Notes: generated from the letters alone by a model not told the origin. 64,000 bases of DNA from Limivivens faecihominis (GCF_020686945.1 NZ_JAJEPR010000003.1:1-64000), one strand, 5' to 3'. Numbered from the stretch's first letter, positions 7,613 to 17,099 are shown. Translations and numbers: made by a program.

Positions 7613-9133
7613 ATGAATGAATCCGATTACGAACGTATGGCTGAGCGCCGACGGGCGCGCCAGAAGAAAAGGCGGCATCAGGTACTGATGATGAAGGGCA
7701 TCATCCTGGCAGTCCTGGTCGTAGTACTGGTTATCGCCAGTTCCGCAGCGTGGCATTTTCTGTCACCTTCCGGTGATGCCAAAAAGAATCCGAAAGACAA
7801 CAACCTGACAGCCAGCTCCGACGCCAAAAACACAGAAAACACTTCTGCCGGCGAGACAGAAAGCGAAACCAGTTCTGAAACGGAGACGGAAGGTACTTCC
7901 GATCCGATTGCCGAAGCCCGGCTTCTGGCCGCCGGTTACGACTATGACGGAGCTATTGATCTTTTAAAGAGCGTGGATTCCTACGAATCAAACACCGAGA
8001 TCATGGCAGCCATCCAGGAATTTGAGACGACAAAGGCTTCCTGCGTGGCAGTGGATGTCACCACAGTACCTCATATTTTTTACCATTCACTGATCAACGA
8101 TACAACTCGGGCTTTCGATGTCTCAGTCCTCGGCCAGAGCCAGGTAGATGGCATGAACGCCTGGATGACCACTGTAGAAGAGTTTGACAAGATCACCCAG
8201 ACCATGTACGATAACGGCTATGTTTTCGTACGGCTCCGGGATCTCGTGACAGAGACTACCGATGAAAACGGCAATGTCACCTTTGCACCGAACCAGAACC
8301 TCATGCTTCCTCCGGACAAAAAAGCGGTCGTTCTCTCCGTGGATGACTTAAGCTACTACCATTCCTACCAGAAAGCCGGTTATCCGGACAAGCTGATCCT
8401 CGATGAGAACGGCGATGTGAAATGCCATTATGTCACTGCAGACGGCACCGAGGAAGTCGGCGATTTCGACGTGGTTCCCCGGCTCAATACCTTCTTAAAG
8501 GAACATCCCGACGGCGCTTACAAAGGTGCCAGAGGTCTTATCGCTCTCACCGGTTACAACGGAGTCTTCGGTTATCGTACCGACTCCGATTATGAGACAA
8601 AAGAACATCTCCAGGAAGATCAGGCAAAATGGCTGGAAGAGCATCCGGATTTCAACCGTCAGACAGAGATCCAGGAAGCCACTGTCATTGCCAATGCCCT
8701 CAAAGAGGAAGGCTGGGAATTTGCAAGCCATACCTGGGGCCACTTAAGCGTGACTGATAAGACGGTTGACGAACTGAAAACCGACAATGAAAAATGGGTA
8801 GCCAATGTTCAGAACATCGTCGGCGCTGTGGATACTATCATTTTCGCCCACGGAAACGACATCGGTGACTGGCATGACTACAGTGACAGCAACGAAAAGT
8901 ACCAGTATTTCAAGAGTGCCGGCTACAACTTCTTCTGCAATGTGGATGCCTCTCAGCCCTACTGGGTACAGATCCGCGATCACTACGTCCGCCAGGGCCG
9001 TATCGATCTGGATGGCTATCAGCTCTACAAATCCAGCCTTGGTCAGACCACGGTCCTCGACAACATGTTCAAGGCTTCCGAAGTCTTCGATCAGCGTCGT
9101 CCTACCCCGGTAGTTGCCCACGGCCAGTCCTAA
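7613..9133 (+). CDS. Membrane-anchored polysaccharide deacetylase (NodB-like)
   Basis: The 506-residue protein has a basic cytosolic N-terminus (RRRARQKKRRH), one membrane anchor at about residues 28-48, a Ser/Thr/Glu-rich linker to about 95, a short helical region, and an extracellular deacetylase domain. The metal and base motif is VVLSVDDLSYY with D244-D245, and the second motif is SHTWGH with H373 and H377, so the metal triad is intact. A long insertion separates the two motifs. Likely removes acetyl groups from peptidoglycan or a wall polysaccharide (family knowledge). Single gene, own promoter, followed by a terminator. Confidence 0.85.
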   Translation: MNESDYERMAERRRARQKKRRHQVLMMKGIILAVLVVVLVIASSAAWHFLSPSGDAKKNPKDNNLTASSDAKNTENTSAGETESETSSETETEGTSDPIAEARLLAAGYDYDGAIDLLKSVDSYESNTEIMAAIQEFETTKASCVAVDVTTVPHIFYHSLINDTTRAFDVSVLGQSQVDGMNAWMTTVEEFDKITQTMYDNGYVFVRLRDLVTETTDENGNVTFAPNQNLMLPPDKKAVVLSVDDLSYYHSYQKAGYPDKLILDENGDVKCHYVTADGTEEVGDFDVVPRLNTFLKEHPDGAYKGARGLIALTGYNGVFGYRTDSDYETKEHLQEDQAKWLEEHPDFNRQTEIQEATVIANALKEEGWEFASHTWGHLSVTDKTVDELKTDNEKWVANVQNIVGAVDTIIFAHGNDIGDWHDYSDSNEKYQYFKSAGYNFFCNVDASQPYWVQIRDHYVRQGRIDLDGYQLYKSSLGQTTVLDNMFKASEVFDQRRPTPVVAHGQS

Positions 9134-9169
9134 AGCTTCATATCAAAATCTCAAACCCATCTAAGATTC

Positions 9170-9212
9170 AAGTCCCTGCCTTTTGTATTTTACTGGGCAG
9201 GGACTTTCGTTA
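9170..9212 (+). terminator. Terminator after deacetylase
   Basis: agtccctgcc at 9171-9180 pairs with ggcagggact at 9196-9205, followed by TTCGTTATTT. It also isolates the following AraC gene. Confidence 0.8.
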
Positions 9213-9242
9213 TTTATACTTGCAAAAGGAGAATCTTATTTT

Positions 9243-10118
9243 ATGAAACAACCTCCAGAGACTCTGAAAGAACCACGAAAACACGGCAATATGGAATTTC
9301 CCTGTGCCTTTTATAATTCCATCCGCACCATTACCAGCGTCTCGCATCACTGGCATGAGGAGATGGAGATCCTCTACATTGAGGGCAGCGGTTATTCGGT
9401 TGAAGTAGATACTTATGATGTCACCACCGAAGAACCCTCCTTTTATTTTCTCAACCAGGAGCAGCTTCATTCCGTGGAGCTTTCCGCTGACTGCCTGGAA
9501 TACGCTATGCTTTTCCGCCCGGATATGCTCTCTTTCTCCTCCTATGACCTGACCCAGCAGCAGCTGCTTCTCCCCCTTCTCGGTCAGAAGCTTCTCTTTC
9601 CCTCCAGAATTCCCCTGGCTTCCCCTGCTGGTCAGGAGTTGAAAACCTCTCTGCTGCTACTTTTAAAAAGTGCTCCTGCTCCCTCTGCAGTCTCCCTTCT
9701 GCATGCAAAGGCAGTTCTCCTGGAAACCATTGCCATTCTCAGCTCCCATGAGCTTTTCCTTTCTTCCGAATCAGGCAGTGGAAGAGATTCTCAGCGGATT
9801 CTCACAATCAAAAGGCTCTTAAGCTACATCCATGAAAATTACACGCACCGGATCTATCTTCATGAGCTTGCCGATCTGGCCGGTATGGATCCCCAGTATC
9901 TCTGTCGTTTTTTCAAAAGATCTCTGGGCAAAACCCTGACCGAATACATCAACTCCCTTCGTATCGAAAAGGCCTGTCAGTCTCTTCGTGACACGGATGA
10001 TAAAATCCTGGATATCTGCTATGACTGCGGTTTTCAGAACATGGGCCACTTTATTTCCTGCTTTAAGCGCCTCACACGAAAGACTCCTTCCAGCTATCGG
10101 GAAAGTTTAAAATTTTAA
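9243..10118 (+). CDS. AraC-family transcriptional regulator with cupin sensor
   Basis: A 291-residue regulator. Residues about 15-110 form a cupin-like sugar-sensing domain (SVSHHWHEEMEILYIEGSG); residues about 190-290 hold the two helix-turn-helix motifs, with LADLAGMDPQYLCRFFKRSLG and DICYDCGFQNMGHFISCFKRL. ATG at 9243 follows AAAAGGAG at a normal distance; the frame extends further upstream without a ribosome binding site. Its neighbour in the same direction is a broken alpha-glucosidase, so its original role was probably control of oligosaccharide use, and its target may now be lost. Confidence 0.9.
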   Translation: MKQPPETLKEPRKHGNMEFPCAFYNSIRTITSVSHHWHEEMEILYIEGSGYSVEVDTYDVTTEEPSFYFLNQEQLHSVELSADCLEYAMLFRPDMLSFSSYDLTQQQLLLPLLGQKLLFPSRIPLASPAGQELKTSLLLLLKSAPAPSAVSLLHAKAVLLETIAILSSHELFLSSESGSGRDSQRILTIKRLLSYIHENYTHRIYLHELADLAGMDPQYLCRFFKRSLGKTLTEYINSLRIEKACQSLRDTDDKILDICYDCGFQNMGHFISCFKRLTRKTPSSYRESLKF

Positions 10119-10222
10119 GAGAAGTCAATATTCCGTAACTGACAGGAAAAATTATGGAAGAAAAATGAAGACAGGCGTGATAAGATAAGGATACTTTCAT
10201 TCAGAAAAGGAACATTTTGACT

Positions 10223-11119
10223 ATGAAAAAACAATGGTGGCACAATAATGTAGCTTATTAGATTTACCCCAAGAGCTTCTATGACAGCAATGGGGACGGT
10301 ATCGGCGATATTCGCGGAATTATCGAAAAACTGGACTATTTAAAGGATCTGGGAATCGATATCATCTGGATTTCCCCGGTCTATCCTTCTCCCCTGAAGG
10401 ATCAGGGCTACGACATCTCCGATTACTATGGCATCGATCCCCGGTTCGGCACTATGGAGGATATGGACGAACTCTTAGCTGAGACAAAAAAACGGAACAT
10501 GTATATCCTCATGGACCTGGTTATCAACCACTGTTCCGACCAGCATGAGTGGTTCCAGAAAGCTCTCAGGGATCCCTACGGAAAATATGGAAAATACTTC
10601 TACTTCGAGAAAGGCCACGACGGAAAGCTTCCGACCAACTGGCGCTCCTATTTCGGCGGCCCCGTATGGGAACCGGTTCCTGGTTACGATGAGCTCTATT
10701 ATCTCCATGTGTTCCACAAAGGTCAGCCGGATCTCAACTGGGAGAATCCGGAGCTTCGCCAGGAGCTCTATAAAATGATCAACTGGTGGCTGGAAAAGGG
10801 CATCGCCGGTTTCCAGATTGATGCCATCATCAACATCAAGAAAGCCCTTCCCTTCCGGGATTATCCGGTGGATCATCCCGACGGACTCTCTTCCATTGCT
10901 AACATGCTGAACGAAGCCAAAGGCATCGGCGTCTTCCTGGAAGAGATGAAAAACGCTGCCTTCAAGCCCCATGAAGCACTGACCATCGGAGAAGTCTTCA
11001 ATATGAAGCCGGAAGAAACCGCCGATTTCATCGGTGATGACGGCCATTTCAGCAGCCAGTTTGAGTTCGACCATGTGACGGTAGAGAAAAAGCTCAGGAA
11101 CGCTGAAAGCGTTCTCTGA
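10223..11119 (+). pseudogene. Alpha-glucosidase / oligo-1,6-glucosidase (GH13), nonsense and 3' truncation
   Basis: From ATG at 10223 the frame reads MKKQWWHNNVAY, then TAG at 10259-10261, then IYPKSFYDSNGDGIGDIRG. Family members have Gln at that position (VAYQIYPKSF), so CAG to TAG is the simplest explanation. Downstream the frame shows the normal first GH13 half: a DQGYDISDYYGIDPRFGT block, VINHCSDQHEWF, and FQIDAI at the nucleophile position. It then stops about 300 codons in, where a full-length enzyme of about 550 residues should continue, and collides tail-to-tail with the amidohydrolase gene. Two independent lesions make this a dead gene. A downstream ATG at 10454 opens a fragment only. 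Confidence 0.92.
11086..11118 (-). terminator. Terminator overlapping the amidohydrolase stop codon
   Basis: On the minus strand GAACGCT, loop TTC, AGCGTTC is followed by CTGAGCTTTTT. The stem begins inside the last codons of the amidohydrolase gene and ends just past its TGA. It would end the nrdD-amidohydrolase transcript. Confidence 0.65.
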
Positions 11120-11963
11120 GTTCCTCTTCTCCCTTTCTTAAGAAGTTATCCAGTTCTTCGGATGCCCCGAATATCTCTTGAAAGGTTCTGTATTCATCTT
11201 CAATTCCTTTTCCGTGGGGCACCAGATAGGCTCCCGCGTCACTTCCAAGACCTAAGATCGCACCTTTTTCTTTTCCCAACCGTAGATTCCGGCAGTCTTC
11301 CTCATAGAGACGTTTCACAATTTCATCCGGGAAACGGCCGCAGCCCAGGAGATTCCGCACCGTCACCACCGTGGGAACCCAGATCGTATGATATTCCGCC
11401 ATGGCTTCTATGGCTTCCTCATCCACATATCTTCCGTGTTCGATGCTGTCCGCTCCACATTCCGCGGCGTTTCGCACAGTCTCTGCCCCGTTGGCATGAA
11501 CCATAACAGCCATACCTTTCTCGTGGGCGATATGAAAGAACTCCCGCATCTCTTCCCGGGTAAGCGGCGTCGATGTGATGACTCCATATCTTGAAAAATC
11601 CACAATGCCGGAAACCATAAGCTTGATAAAATCGGCTCCCCGCTTTTTCGCTTCCAGCACCAGACTCTCGTACTCTTTCACCGTATCAAAGCCTTTTCCC
11701 ACAATGGAGCCATAACAGCCATTCTTATGGATCGCAAAGGCCGGTGTCCGGTAATCGATCCCGTATTCCGGGGCGATGGTCTTCACAAAGGAAGAAACTC
11801 CCAGATCATCGCCGCCGTCCCGGATAAAGGTCACGCCCCGTTTCCGGTACTCCTCCAGGTAGCCCCGGAGGACTGTCTCCTCGATATGCCCTTTATGCGT
11901 CTCCACGGCCTTCCGGTAATCATAGCCGTTCATAAACAGGTGAGCATGCGCTTCTCCAAACAT
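11094..11963 (-). CDS. Amidohydrolase (metal-dependent, imidazolonepropionase-like)
   Basis: A 289-residue TIM-barrel hydrolase of the amidohydrolase superfamily. Metal-binding features in order: EAHAHLF (residues 4-10), a lysine strand in FIKLMVSG, MVHANG, DSIEHG and GSDAGAY near the end. Cytosolic, no signal peptide; short for the superfamily because the N-terminal beta-sandwich half is missing, which is common in this subgroup. It starts 13 bases after nrdD and is read from the same transcript; nrdG would be expected here. Substrate unknown. Confidence 0.85.
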   Translation of the reverse strand: MFGEAHAHLFMNGYDYRKAVETHKGHIEETVLRGYLEEYRKRGVTFIRDGGDDLGVSSFVKTIAPEYGIDYRTPAFAIHKNGCYGSIVGKGFDTVKEYESLVLEAKKRGADFIKLMVSGIVDFSRYGVITSTPLTREEMREFFHIAHEKGMAVMVHANGAETVRNAAECGADSIEHGRYVDEEAIEAMAEYHTIWVPTVVTVRNLLGCGRFPDEIVKRLYEEDCRNLRLGKEKGAILGLGSDAGAYLVPHGKGIEDEYRTFQEIFGASEELDNFLRKGEEELRERFQRS

Positions 11964-11976
11964 TGTTTTGCCTTCT

Positions 11977-14109
11977 TTACATAGATTTCCGCTCGGCGAT
12001 CTCCGCCATCTTGGCTTCGTTCAGACGGGTGTCTCCATGGACACGGCTGTAGGATAGATAGCCGTTCATCCGGTCGATCTTGGTCAGGTTTCTGGAACCG
12101 CAGATCGGGCACACATCCATCTCCAGCTCCTGGTGACCGCAGTCGTCACAGTAGGCCAGAGACAGGTTCACACCCTCATAGTATCCCAGATCCATGGCTC
12201 TTCGGATCAGGCTCTTGATGGCCTCGATGTTGTAATCGATGGGATAACGGACATACTGAATCTTTCCGCCGTTGCAAAGCTCCCAGAAACGGCCTTCCAG
12301 GTCCTGTTTCTCGATGGGAGTCAGATCCTCGGTCACATGGCAGTGGAAGCTGTTGCTCACATAGGGACGGTCGGAAACATTCTCGACGATGCCGTACATT
12401 TTCCGGAACTGCTCCACCTGGAGACCGCAGAGACTCTCTGCCGGGGTTCCGTAGATGGCGTAAAGCCAGCCGTCTGCTTCCTTGAACTCATTGACCTTTT
12501 TGTTGATATATTCCAGAACTTCGAGGGCGAAAGCGCCGTCCTCGGCGATGGACTTGCCATTGTAAAGCTCCTGAAGCTCATTTAAAGCCGTGATACCGAA
12601 GGAAGCAGTCATAGGCTTCAGTAACGGTTTGATGCGCTCGGAGGGCTTCAGATGGCCGCCGTAGAAACCGCCCTCGCAGTAAGCCAGCGGATTGGTGGAG
12701 GCCTTCATATTGCCCAGATAATCGTAGGTCCGTTTGTGAAGATTCCGGATCATCTCCAGATAGTAGTCCAGCACCTCATAGAAATCTCTGCTCTCGGAAC
12801 GGGATTTTGCCAGAATCATCGGAAGATGCAGGCTCACGGCGCCGATATTGAAGCGCCCCACAAATACGGGTTCATCCTTGTCGTCTGCCGGATGCATGCC
12901 GCCCCGCTTATACCAGGGGCTTAAGAAGGCCCGGCAGCCCATGGGACTGATGACTTTCTTGTATCTCTTGTACATGCTGGAAATATAGCCTTTTCCGCTC
13001 ATGGAGAGCCAGTCAGGATACATGGTCTTGGAGGAACAGGCCACGCCCGCCTCGAAAACATCCTCACAGCATTTTCCCGGTCCGTGAATGTTCTCATCGT
13101 AGAGGAAGACGATCTTCGGGAAAAGCACGGGTTTTTTATTTCCCGGCTTGCCCTGACCGCCCATATGCACGTTCAGAAGAGTGACAGAAGCCATTTTTTC
13201 AAAGCGTTCCGTACCCAGGCCGATGGTCACGGTGACGAAGGGATAATCTCCTCTGGAGGAACCGACCGTGTTGAGTTTATACTCAATGCCCTGCCAGCCC
13301 TGGTCAAAGTCACGTTTTACCTTGTTCATGGCGTACTGCTCGGCTTTTTCCTCGGCTCCCTGCCAGGAGGGATCTGCATATTTCAAGAACTCTTCCTTAT
13401 ATTTCCGGTAGCTCTTCTCTGCGTAGGGCGCCAGAACCTTATCCGCCTCCGGTACGGTAAAACCGCCGTACTGCTGGGCCGCGGTGCTCAGAATGATATC
13501 ACCCATGACGTCGAAAGCCGTATCCAGGGTTTTCGGCTCATTGTACCAGACATTTCCCATCTCGAAACCGCCGCTCAACACACTTCCGATATCAAAGAGA
13601 CAGCAGTTCATCGTATCCAGGCGGGCGGACTGGTCGTGGATGTAGATGTAACCGTCCTTGCAGGCCTGAAGTTCGTCCCTGTTCATGAAGAATTTCCGGT
13701 AGAGCTCCTTGTTCAGCTCGTTGAAGATCAGGCTTCGCTTGGTGGCCACCAGAGCGCTGTCGGTATTGGCGTTGCTCTTATCGCCGATGTAACGGATGGA
13801 CTGGCTCTTGGTGTAGACCTCATCCATCATGTGGATAAAGTCCTGCTTGTAGTTCCGGTAATCGCGGTAGCTCTTGGCCACAGCGGGATTGACCTTGTCC
13901 AGGGCTCCCTCCACAATGTTGTGCATCTCCGGAATCGTGATGCCGTCTTTGCTTCTCTCCTTCGCTTTCTCCTTGGCATATTCACAGATAAAGGCAATCT
14001 CATTTTCTGTAAAACGGTACATAATACGGCTCGCGGATTTATTGACTGCGGCAATGATCTTGTCCACATTAAATTCTTCCTTGGTGCCGTCCTTCTTGAT
14101 AACGTACAT
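11977..14109 (-). CDS. nrdD: Anaerobic ribonucleoside-triphosphate reductase, class III
   Basis: The 710-residue protein carries an N-terminal ATP-cone (about residues 2-95), the large ten-stranded catalytic barrel (with NTVGSSRGDYPF and the MNCCLFDIG stretch), a zinc site CDDCG...CPICG near 660-680 and the C-terminal glycyl-radical loop RMNGYLSYSR. It makes dNTPs without oxygen and needs the radical-SAM activase NrdG, which is not encoded anywhere in the window. The ATG at 14109 has AAGGAG seven bases upstream; a TTG six bases earlier in frame is less likely. Two NrdR-like boxes lie in front. Confidence 0.97.
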   Translation of the reverse strand: MYVIKKDGTKEEFNVDKIIAAVNKSASRIMYRFTENEIAFICEYAKEKAKERSKDGITIPEMHNIVEGALDKVNPAVAKSYRDYRNYKQDFIHMMDEVYTKSQSIRYIGDKSNANTDSALVATKRSLIFNELNKELYRKFFMNRDELQACKDGYIYIHDQSARLDTMNCCLFDIGSVLSGGFEMGNVWYNEPKTLDTAFDVMGDIILSTAAQQYGGFTVPEADKVLAPYAEKSYRKYKEEFLKYADPSWQGAEEKAEQYAMNKVKRDFDQGWQGIEYKLNTVGSSRGDYPFVTVTIGLGTERFEKMASVTLLNVHMGGQGKPGNKKPVLFPKIVFLYDENIHGPGKCCEDVFEAGVACSSKTMYPDWLSMSGKGYISSMYKRYKKVISPMGCRAFLSPWYKRGGMHPADDKDEPVFVGRFNIGAVSLHLPMILAKSRSESRDFYEVLDYYLEMIRNLHKRTYDYLGNMKASTNPLAYCEGGFYGGHLKPSERIKPLLKPMTASFGITALNELQELYNGKSIAEDGAFALEVLEYINKKVNEFKEADGWLYAIYGTPAESLCGLQVEQFRKMYGIVENVSDRPYVSNSFHCHVTEDLTPIEKQDLEGRFWELCNGGKIQYVRYPIDYNIEAIKSLIRRAMDLGYYEGVNLSLAYCDDCGHQELEMDVCPICGSRNLTKIDRMNGYLSYSRVHGDTRLNEAKMAEIAERKSM

Positions 14110-14127
14110 ATGCAATCTCCTTCAATT

Positions 14128-14175
14128 ATACTATATGTTGTGTATTTCCAGTGCGTTTCACACTAATTCTTGAAC
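14128..14175 (-). promoter_or_regulatory. Tandem NrdR-box-like operators upstream of nrdD
   Basis: On the minus strand ACACAACATATAGTAT (plus 14128-14143) matches the NrdR consensus ACACWATATATWGTGT at most positions. A weaker second copy, GTTCAAGAATTAGTGT (plus 14160-14175), ends in the same AGTGT. The two are 32 bases apart, three helical turns, the usual geometry for NrdR pairs. The proximal box overlaps a TATAGTATAAT -10 region, as expected for repression. Confidence 0.5.
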
Positions 14176-14194
14176 AGTCTTCTATATCATATAA

Positions 14195-14226
14195 CAAAAA
14201 CCCTCTATCGTAAAGAGGGTTTTTAT
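14195..14226 (-). terminator. Terminator downstream of response regulator
   Basis: aaaaccctct at 14197-14206 pairs with agagggtttt at 14215-14224 with T/A tracts on both sides, so it can act in both directions. It ends the response regulator transcript and insulates the nrdD promoter. Confidence 0.8.
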
Positions 14227-14251
14227 AAAAATACATTCGGTTTTTCTGTCG

Positions 14252-15013
14252 TTATAGATGGTTCCGGTACTCGCCGGCGGAGACTCCGGTGAGCTTCTTG
14301 AAAACTCTGGAAAAGTGGGCCACATCCAGAAAGCCCACCATCTCCGCGATGTCCGCCAGGCGAAGGGAAGGATCTTTCATGAGTTCCTTGGCTTTCTCAA
14401 TGCGGATGCTGTTTAAAACTTCGGAAAAATTTTTCCCCATGTGGCGGTTTAAAAGCTTGCTTAAATGCCACTGGCTCACATAGATCTTCTCGGCCACCTC
14501 CGGAAGGGTGATCTTTTCCTGGAAATGCTCCTGCATGTACTGGACCGCATTGCTGACGATGAAGCTTCCGGCGGCGTTTTTCTGCTCTTCGCTCTCCTCT
14601 TTTCCGGAAGGTTCCTGCCGGTCCGGCTGGATCCCCTTCTTCTTCAGATTGTGTACCATGGTCTCCACGGCCTCGTTGAGTTCTCCCAGATTGGAAGGTT
14701 TTAAGAGAAAGCGGCTTACGCCCAGGCGGATAGCCCGCTGGGCGTAGTCAAAATCCCGATATCCGGTGAGAATCGTCACTTCCATATCCGGAAATTCCGA
14801 TTTCAGAGCTGCGATCATGTTCAGGCCGTCCTGACCCGGCATACAGATATCACTGATAATCAGATCCGGCTTTTTCTCCCGTATGAGTGTCTGCCCGGTC
14901 AGACCGTCCGGCGCCACAGCCACAACCTCCGCATTCCACTGGCTCCATGGTATGATTTTTGAAAGTCCTTCGGCGATGATGGGTTCATCATCAATGATCA
15001 TTACCTTATACAT
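14252..15013 (-). CDS. YesN-like response regulator with AraC output domain
   Basis: A 253-residue two-component regulator. The receiver domain (residues 1-120) has the acidic pair DDE at 9-11, phospho-acceptor Asp in PDLIISDICMPG (about 55) and lysine in FLLKPSN (about 105). The C-terminal AraC domain (about 150-250) shows VAEKIYVSQWHLSKLLNRHMG and DIAEMVGFLDVAHFSRVFKKL. ATG at 15013 is preferred to an in-frame start six codons upstream because AAGAGAA sits correctly. It pairs by family with the YesM-like kinase two genes upstream, which is truncated. Confidence 0.92.
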   Translation of the reverse strand: MYKVMIIDDEPIIAEGLSKIIPWSQWNAEVVAVAPDGLTGQTLIREKKPDLIISDICMPGQDGLNMIAALKSEFPDMEVTILTGYRDFDYAQRAIRLGVSRFLLKPSNLGELNEAVETMVHNLKKKGIQPDRQEPSGKEESEEQKNAAGSFIVSNAVQYMQEHFQEKITLPEVAEKIYVSQWHLSKLLNRHMGKNFSEVLNSIRIEKAKELMKDPSLRLADIAEMVGFLDVAHFSRVFKKLTGVSAGEYRNHL

Positions 15014-15078
15014 AAGTTCTCTTCCCCACACTGCTTTTTCTGCATCATACCATTTTACAGACTTTCTGTAAAGCCTTC

Positions 15079-15936
15079 TCAGCCTTTCAGTGCTCCGGCG
15101 GTCATTCCTTTGATGATGTATTTCTGGAGGCAGGCGTAAACGATCAGCATGGGCACCACGATAAGGGACACTACAGCTGCCATCAGGCCATAGTTCGTTC
15201 CTTCCCGGCTAGAAATCTCCAGCAAAAGACGGGTGATGGCGTACTGTTCCTTATTTCTCAGGAAAAACTGCTGGGTAAACAGATCGTTGTAACTCCAGAT
15301 AAAACTGAAAATTCCAACGGTTGCGAAGGAGGGCTTGGTCAGCGGCATGATGACCTTGAAAAAGATCTTGATGGCCGTGCAGCCTTCCATATAGGCCGCC
15401 TCCTCCAGGTCAATGGGAAGTCCCTGAATATATCCTGTGAGGACCACAATCGCAAAAGCCATATTGCCCGCGATCTGCGGCAGGGCACAGGAAAGAAGGG
15501 AAAGCCAGAGATTCTGGGTATTGACGATCCCCCAGGAAAATTCCATCCGGTAGACCGGAATGATGGTGGCGAAAACCGGGAACATCATGGCCGCAATGAC
15601 CAGGTTATTCAGAAGCTTTCTGCCCCGGAAGCTGTAACGCACCAGCGCGTAGGAAGCCATTCCCGCAAAAAGGATCACGAGAGCCGCCGCGCTGCAGGAG
15701 ATGATCAGGCTGTTCCGGTAAGCGCCGAAAATGTTCAGCTTCTGAAACGCATTGCCGTAGTTATCCGTGGTAAAAAGGTCTCTCATAGGCAGGGCAAAGG
15801 AATTGCTCATGATCTGCTTTTTATCCTTGAAGGAATTTAAGAACACCCAGGCCAGAGGATAAATGGTAGTCAGCGCCCAGAAGATCAGGATGAGATAGAC
15901 GATGAATTTTCCTGCTGAAAATCTTTTTTCCTTCAT
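15079..15936 (-). CDS. Sugar ABC transporter permease (MalG/AraQ type)
   Basis: A 285-residue inner-membrane permease with six hydrophobic segments and the EAA loop DLEEAAYMEGCTAIKIFFKVIMPL near residues 175-200, typical of carbohydrate-importer CUT1 permease two. AAAGGAGG precedes the ATG. Only this permease is present: the partner MalF-type permease and the substrate-binding lipoprotein that normally accompany it are missing, and the kinase gene directly upstream ends abruptly 14 bases before. This looks like what is left after a deletion. Confidence 0.9.
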   Translation of the reverse strand: MKEKRFSAGKFIVYLILIFWALTTIYPLAWVFLNSFKDKKQIMSNSFALPMRDLFTTDNYGNAFQKLNIFGAYRNSLIISCSAAALVILFAGMASYALVRYSFRGRKLLNNLVIAAMMFPVFATIIPVYRMEFSWGIVNTQNLWLSLLSCALPQIAGNMAFAIVVLTGYIQGLPIDLEEAAYMEGCTAIKIFFKVIMPLTKPSFATVGIFSFIWSYNDLFTQQFFLRNKEQYAITRLLLEISSREGTNYGLMAAVVSLIVVPMLIVYACLQKYIIKGMTAGALKG

Positions 15937-15950
15937 TTCCTGCGCCTCCT

Positions 15951-16904
15951 TTACATATTTTTTCCGGTAATCCGCACCTTTCCTGTGCCCTGCACTTGAA
16001 CGCCGTGGGCGATGGCATTCTCGATGACGGGCTGAAGGATCAGCCGCGGAACCTTTTCCTGATAGAGCTCCTCCGGGATCTCCAGCGTGACTTCGAGGCG
16101 CTTGCCAAAGCGTTCCTTCATAATAAAAAGATAAGCCTTCACATAGGTAAGCTCCTCCTTAAGCGGCACCTCCGGCTGTTTTTTCCGGTCCAGCGCCGCA
16201 TCCAGAAGGGTTCCTAAAGAACTGATCATCTCCGAAACCTTGTCGTTTTCTGCCAGACGGGCCTCCCAGTTGATGATCTCCAGCGTATTGTTCATGAAAT
16301 GGGGATTGCTATGGGACTGCAGGGCCATGATTCTGGCGTCCTTCAGGGCCAGCTCTTCCTCATAAATATGGTCAAACTGGTATTTAAGGCGGCCCTGATT
16401 CTGAACGAAACCGATGGCCGTATCAAGTTTTGCCGCGCACTCCTTCACCAGCTCCGCGTCCTGCTCCCAGAACTCGAGAATCCCCTGATAGCTTCCGCCA
16501 GCACTGCTGTTTACCACGTTGAAGCTTTCGTCCTTTTCCTTTCCGTTCATCATGATGAGAGCAAAGGCCGCCTCTTTTTTCCGGCTGTACTCCACGGAAA
16601 GGTAGTACTGGACTTCCGAGTAGAGGGCCGCGTAGGACAGCTCTCCCCGCTGGTACTGCTCATATTTCTGCTGCACGGTCTTGTCATAGCTGATCCTTCT
16701 CGAATTGGCAATGGCCCCATCCAGCCGCTCCTGACAGATCCGGCTGCTGGCTGCCATCTGCTCCGCCAGCCGCTCCAGCTGCTCGTCATCCTGCTTACTC
16801 AGCACATAATAGCCCATCACCGCCACCATAAGAAGGATGGGAATCAGCCAGCAGAGAAAAGCCAGACTTACGATCACCAGTTTCAAAGAATGTTTCCTTT
16901 TCAT
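15951..16904 (-). pseudogene. YesM-like sensor histidine kinase lacking the ATPase domain
   Basis: The 317-residue reading frame has a basic start, a transmembrane segment (about residues 9-35), an extracytoplasmic sensor of about 150 residues, and the His_kinase block MALQSHSNPHFMNNTLEIINW with the phospho-accepting histidine, followed by RLILQPVIENAIAHG (N-box). It stops at ITGKNM, where HATPase_c should continue with the G1, F and G2 boxes; about 90 residues are gone. Family members need these boxes for ATP binding. The stop lies 14 bases before the permease start, consistent with one deletion removing the kinase end plus the first transporter genes. Confidence 0.8.
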
Positions 16905-16989
16905 TTTCTCATTCTCCCACGCAAAAGATAGTATCTTTATTATAGCAGATCCTTTTCCGAAAACAGCCCTAATTTTTTGAAATTTCCAG

Positions 16990-17018
16990 TTTACACCTTT
17001 TTCCTGGTATGCTAACAT
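16990..17018 (+). promoter_or_regulatory. Sigma-A promoter of asnA
   Basis: TTTACA at 16990-16995, 17-base spacer, TAACAT at 17013-17018; leader of about 75 bases to the ATG. No T-box-like structure is visible in the leader. Confidence 0.6.
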
Positions 17019-17099
17019 GTACTGTAGCGGTTCAAAGCGGCAGAGAATACTCATCTGCTGTCTTTTGGCCTTTGAAAAGAAAACAAAGGAGGGATTTTT

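Noticed and set aside
10259..10261. Read-through or pyrrolysine insertion at TAG in the glucosidase
   Set aside because: The family has Gln there, no Pyl machinery is visible, and the gene is also truncated at its 3' end.
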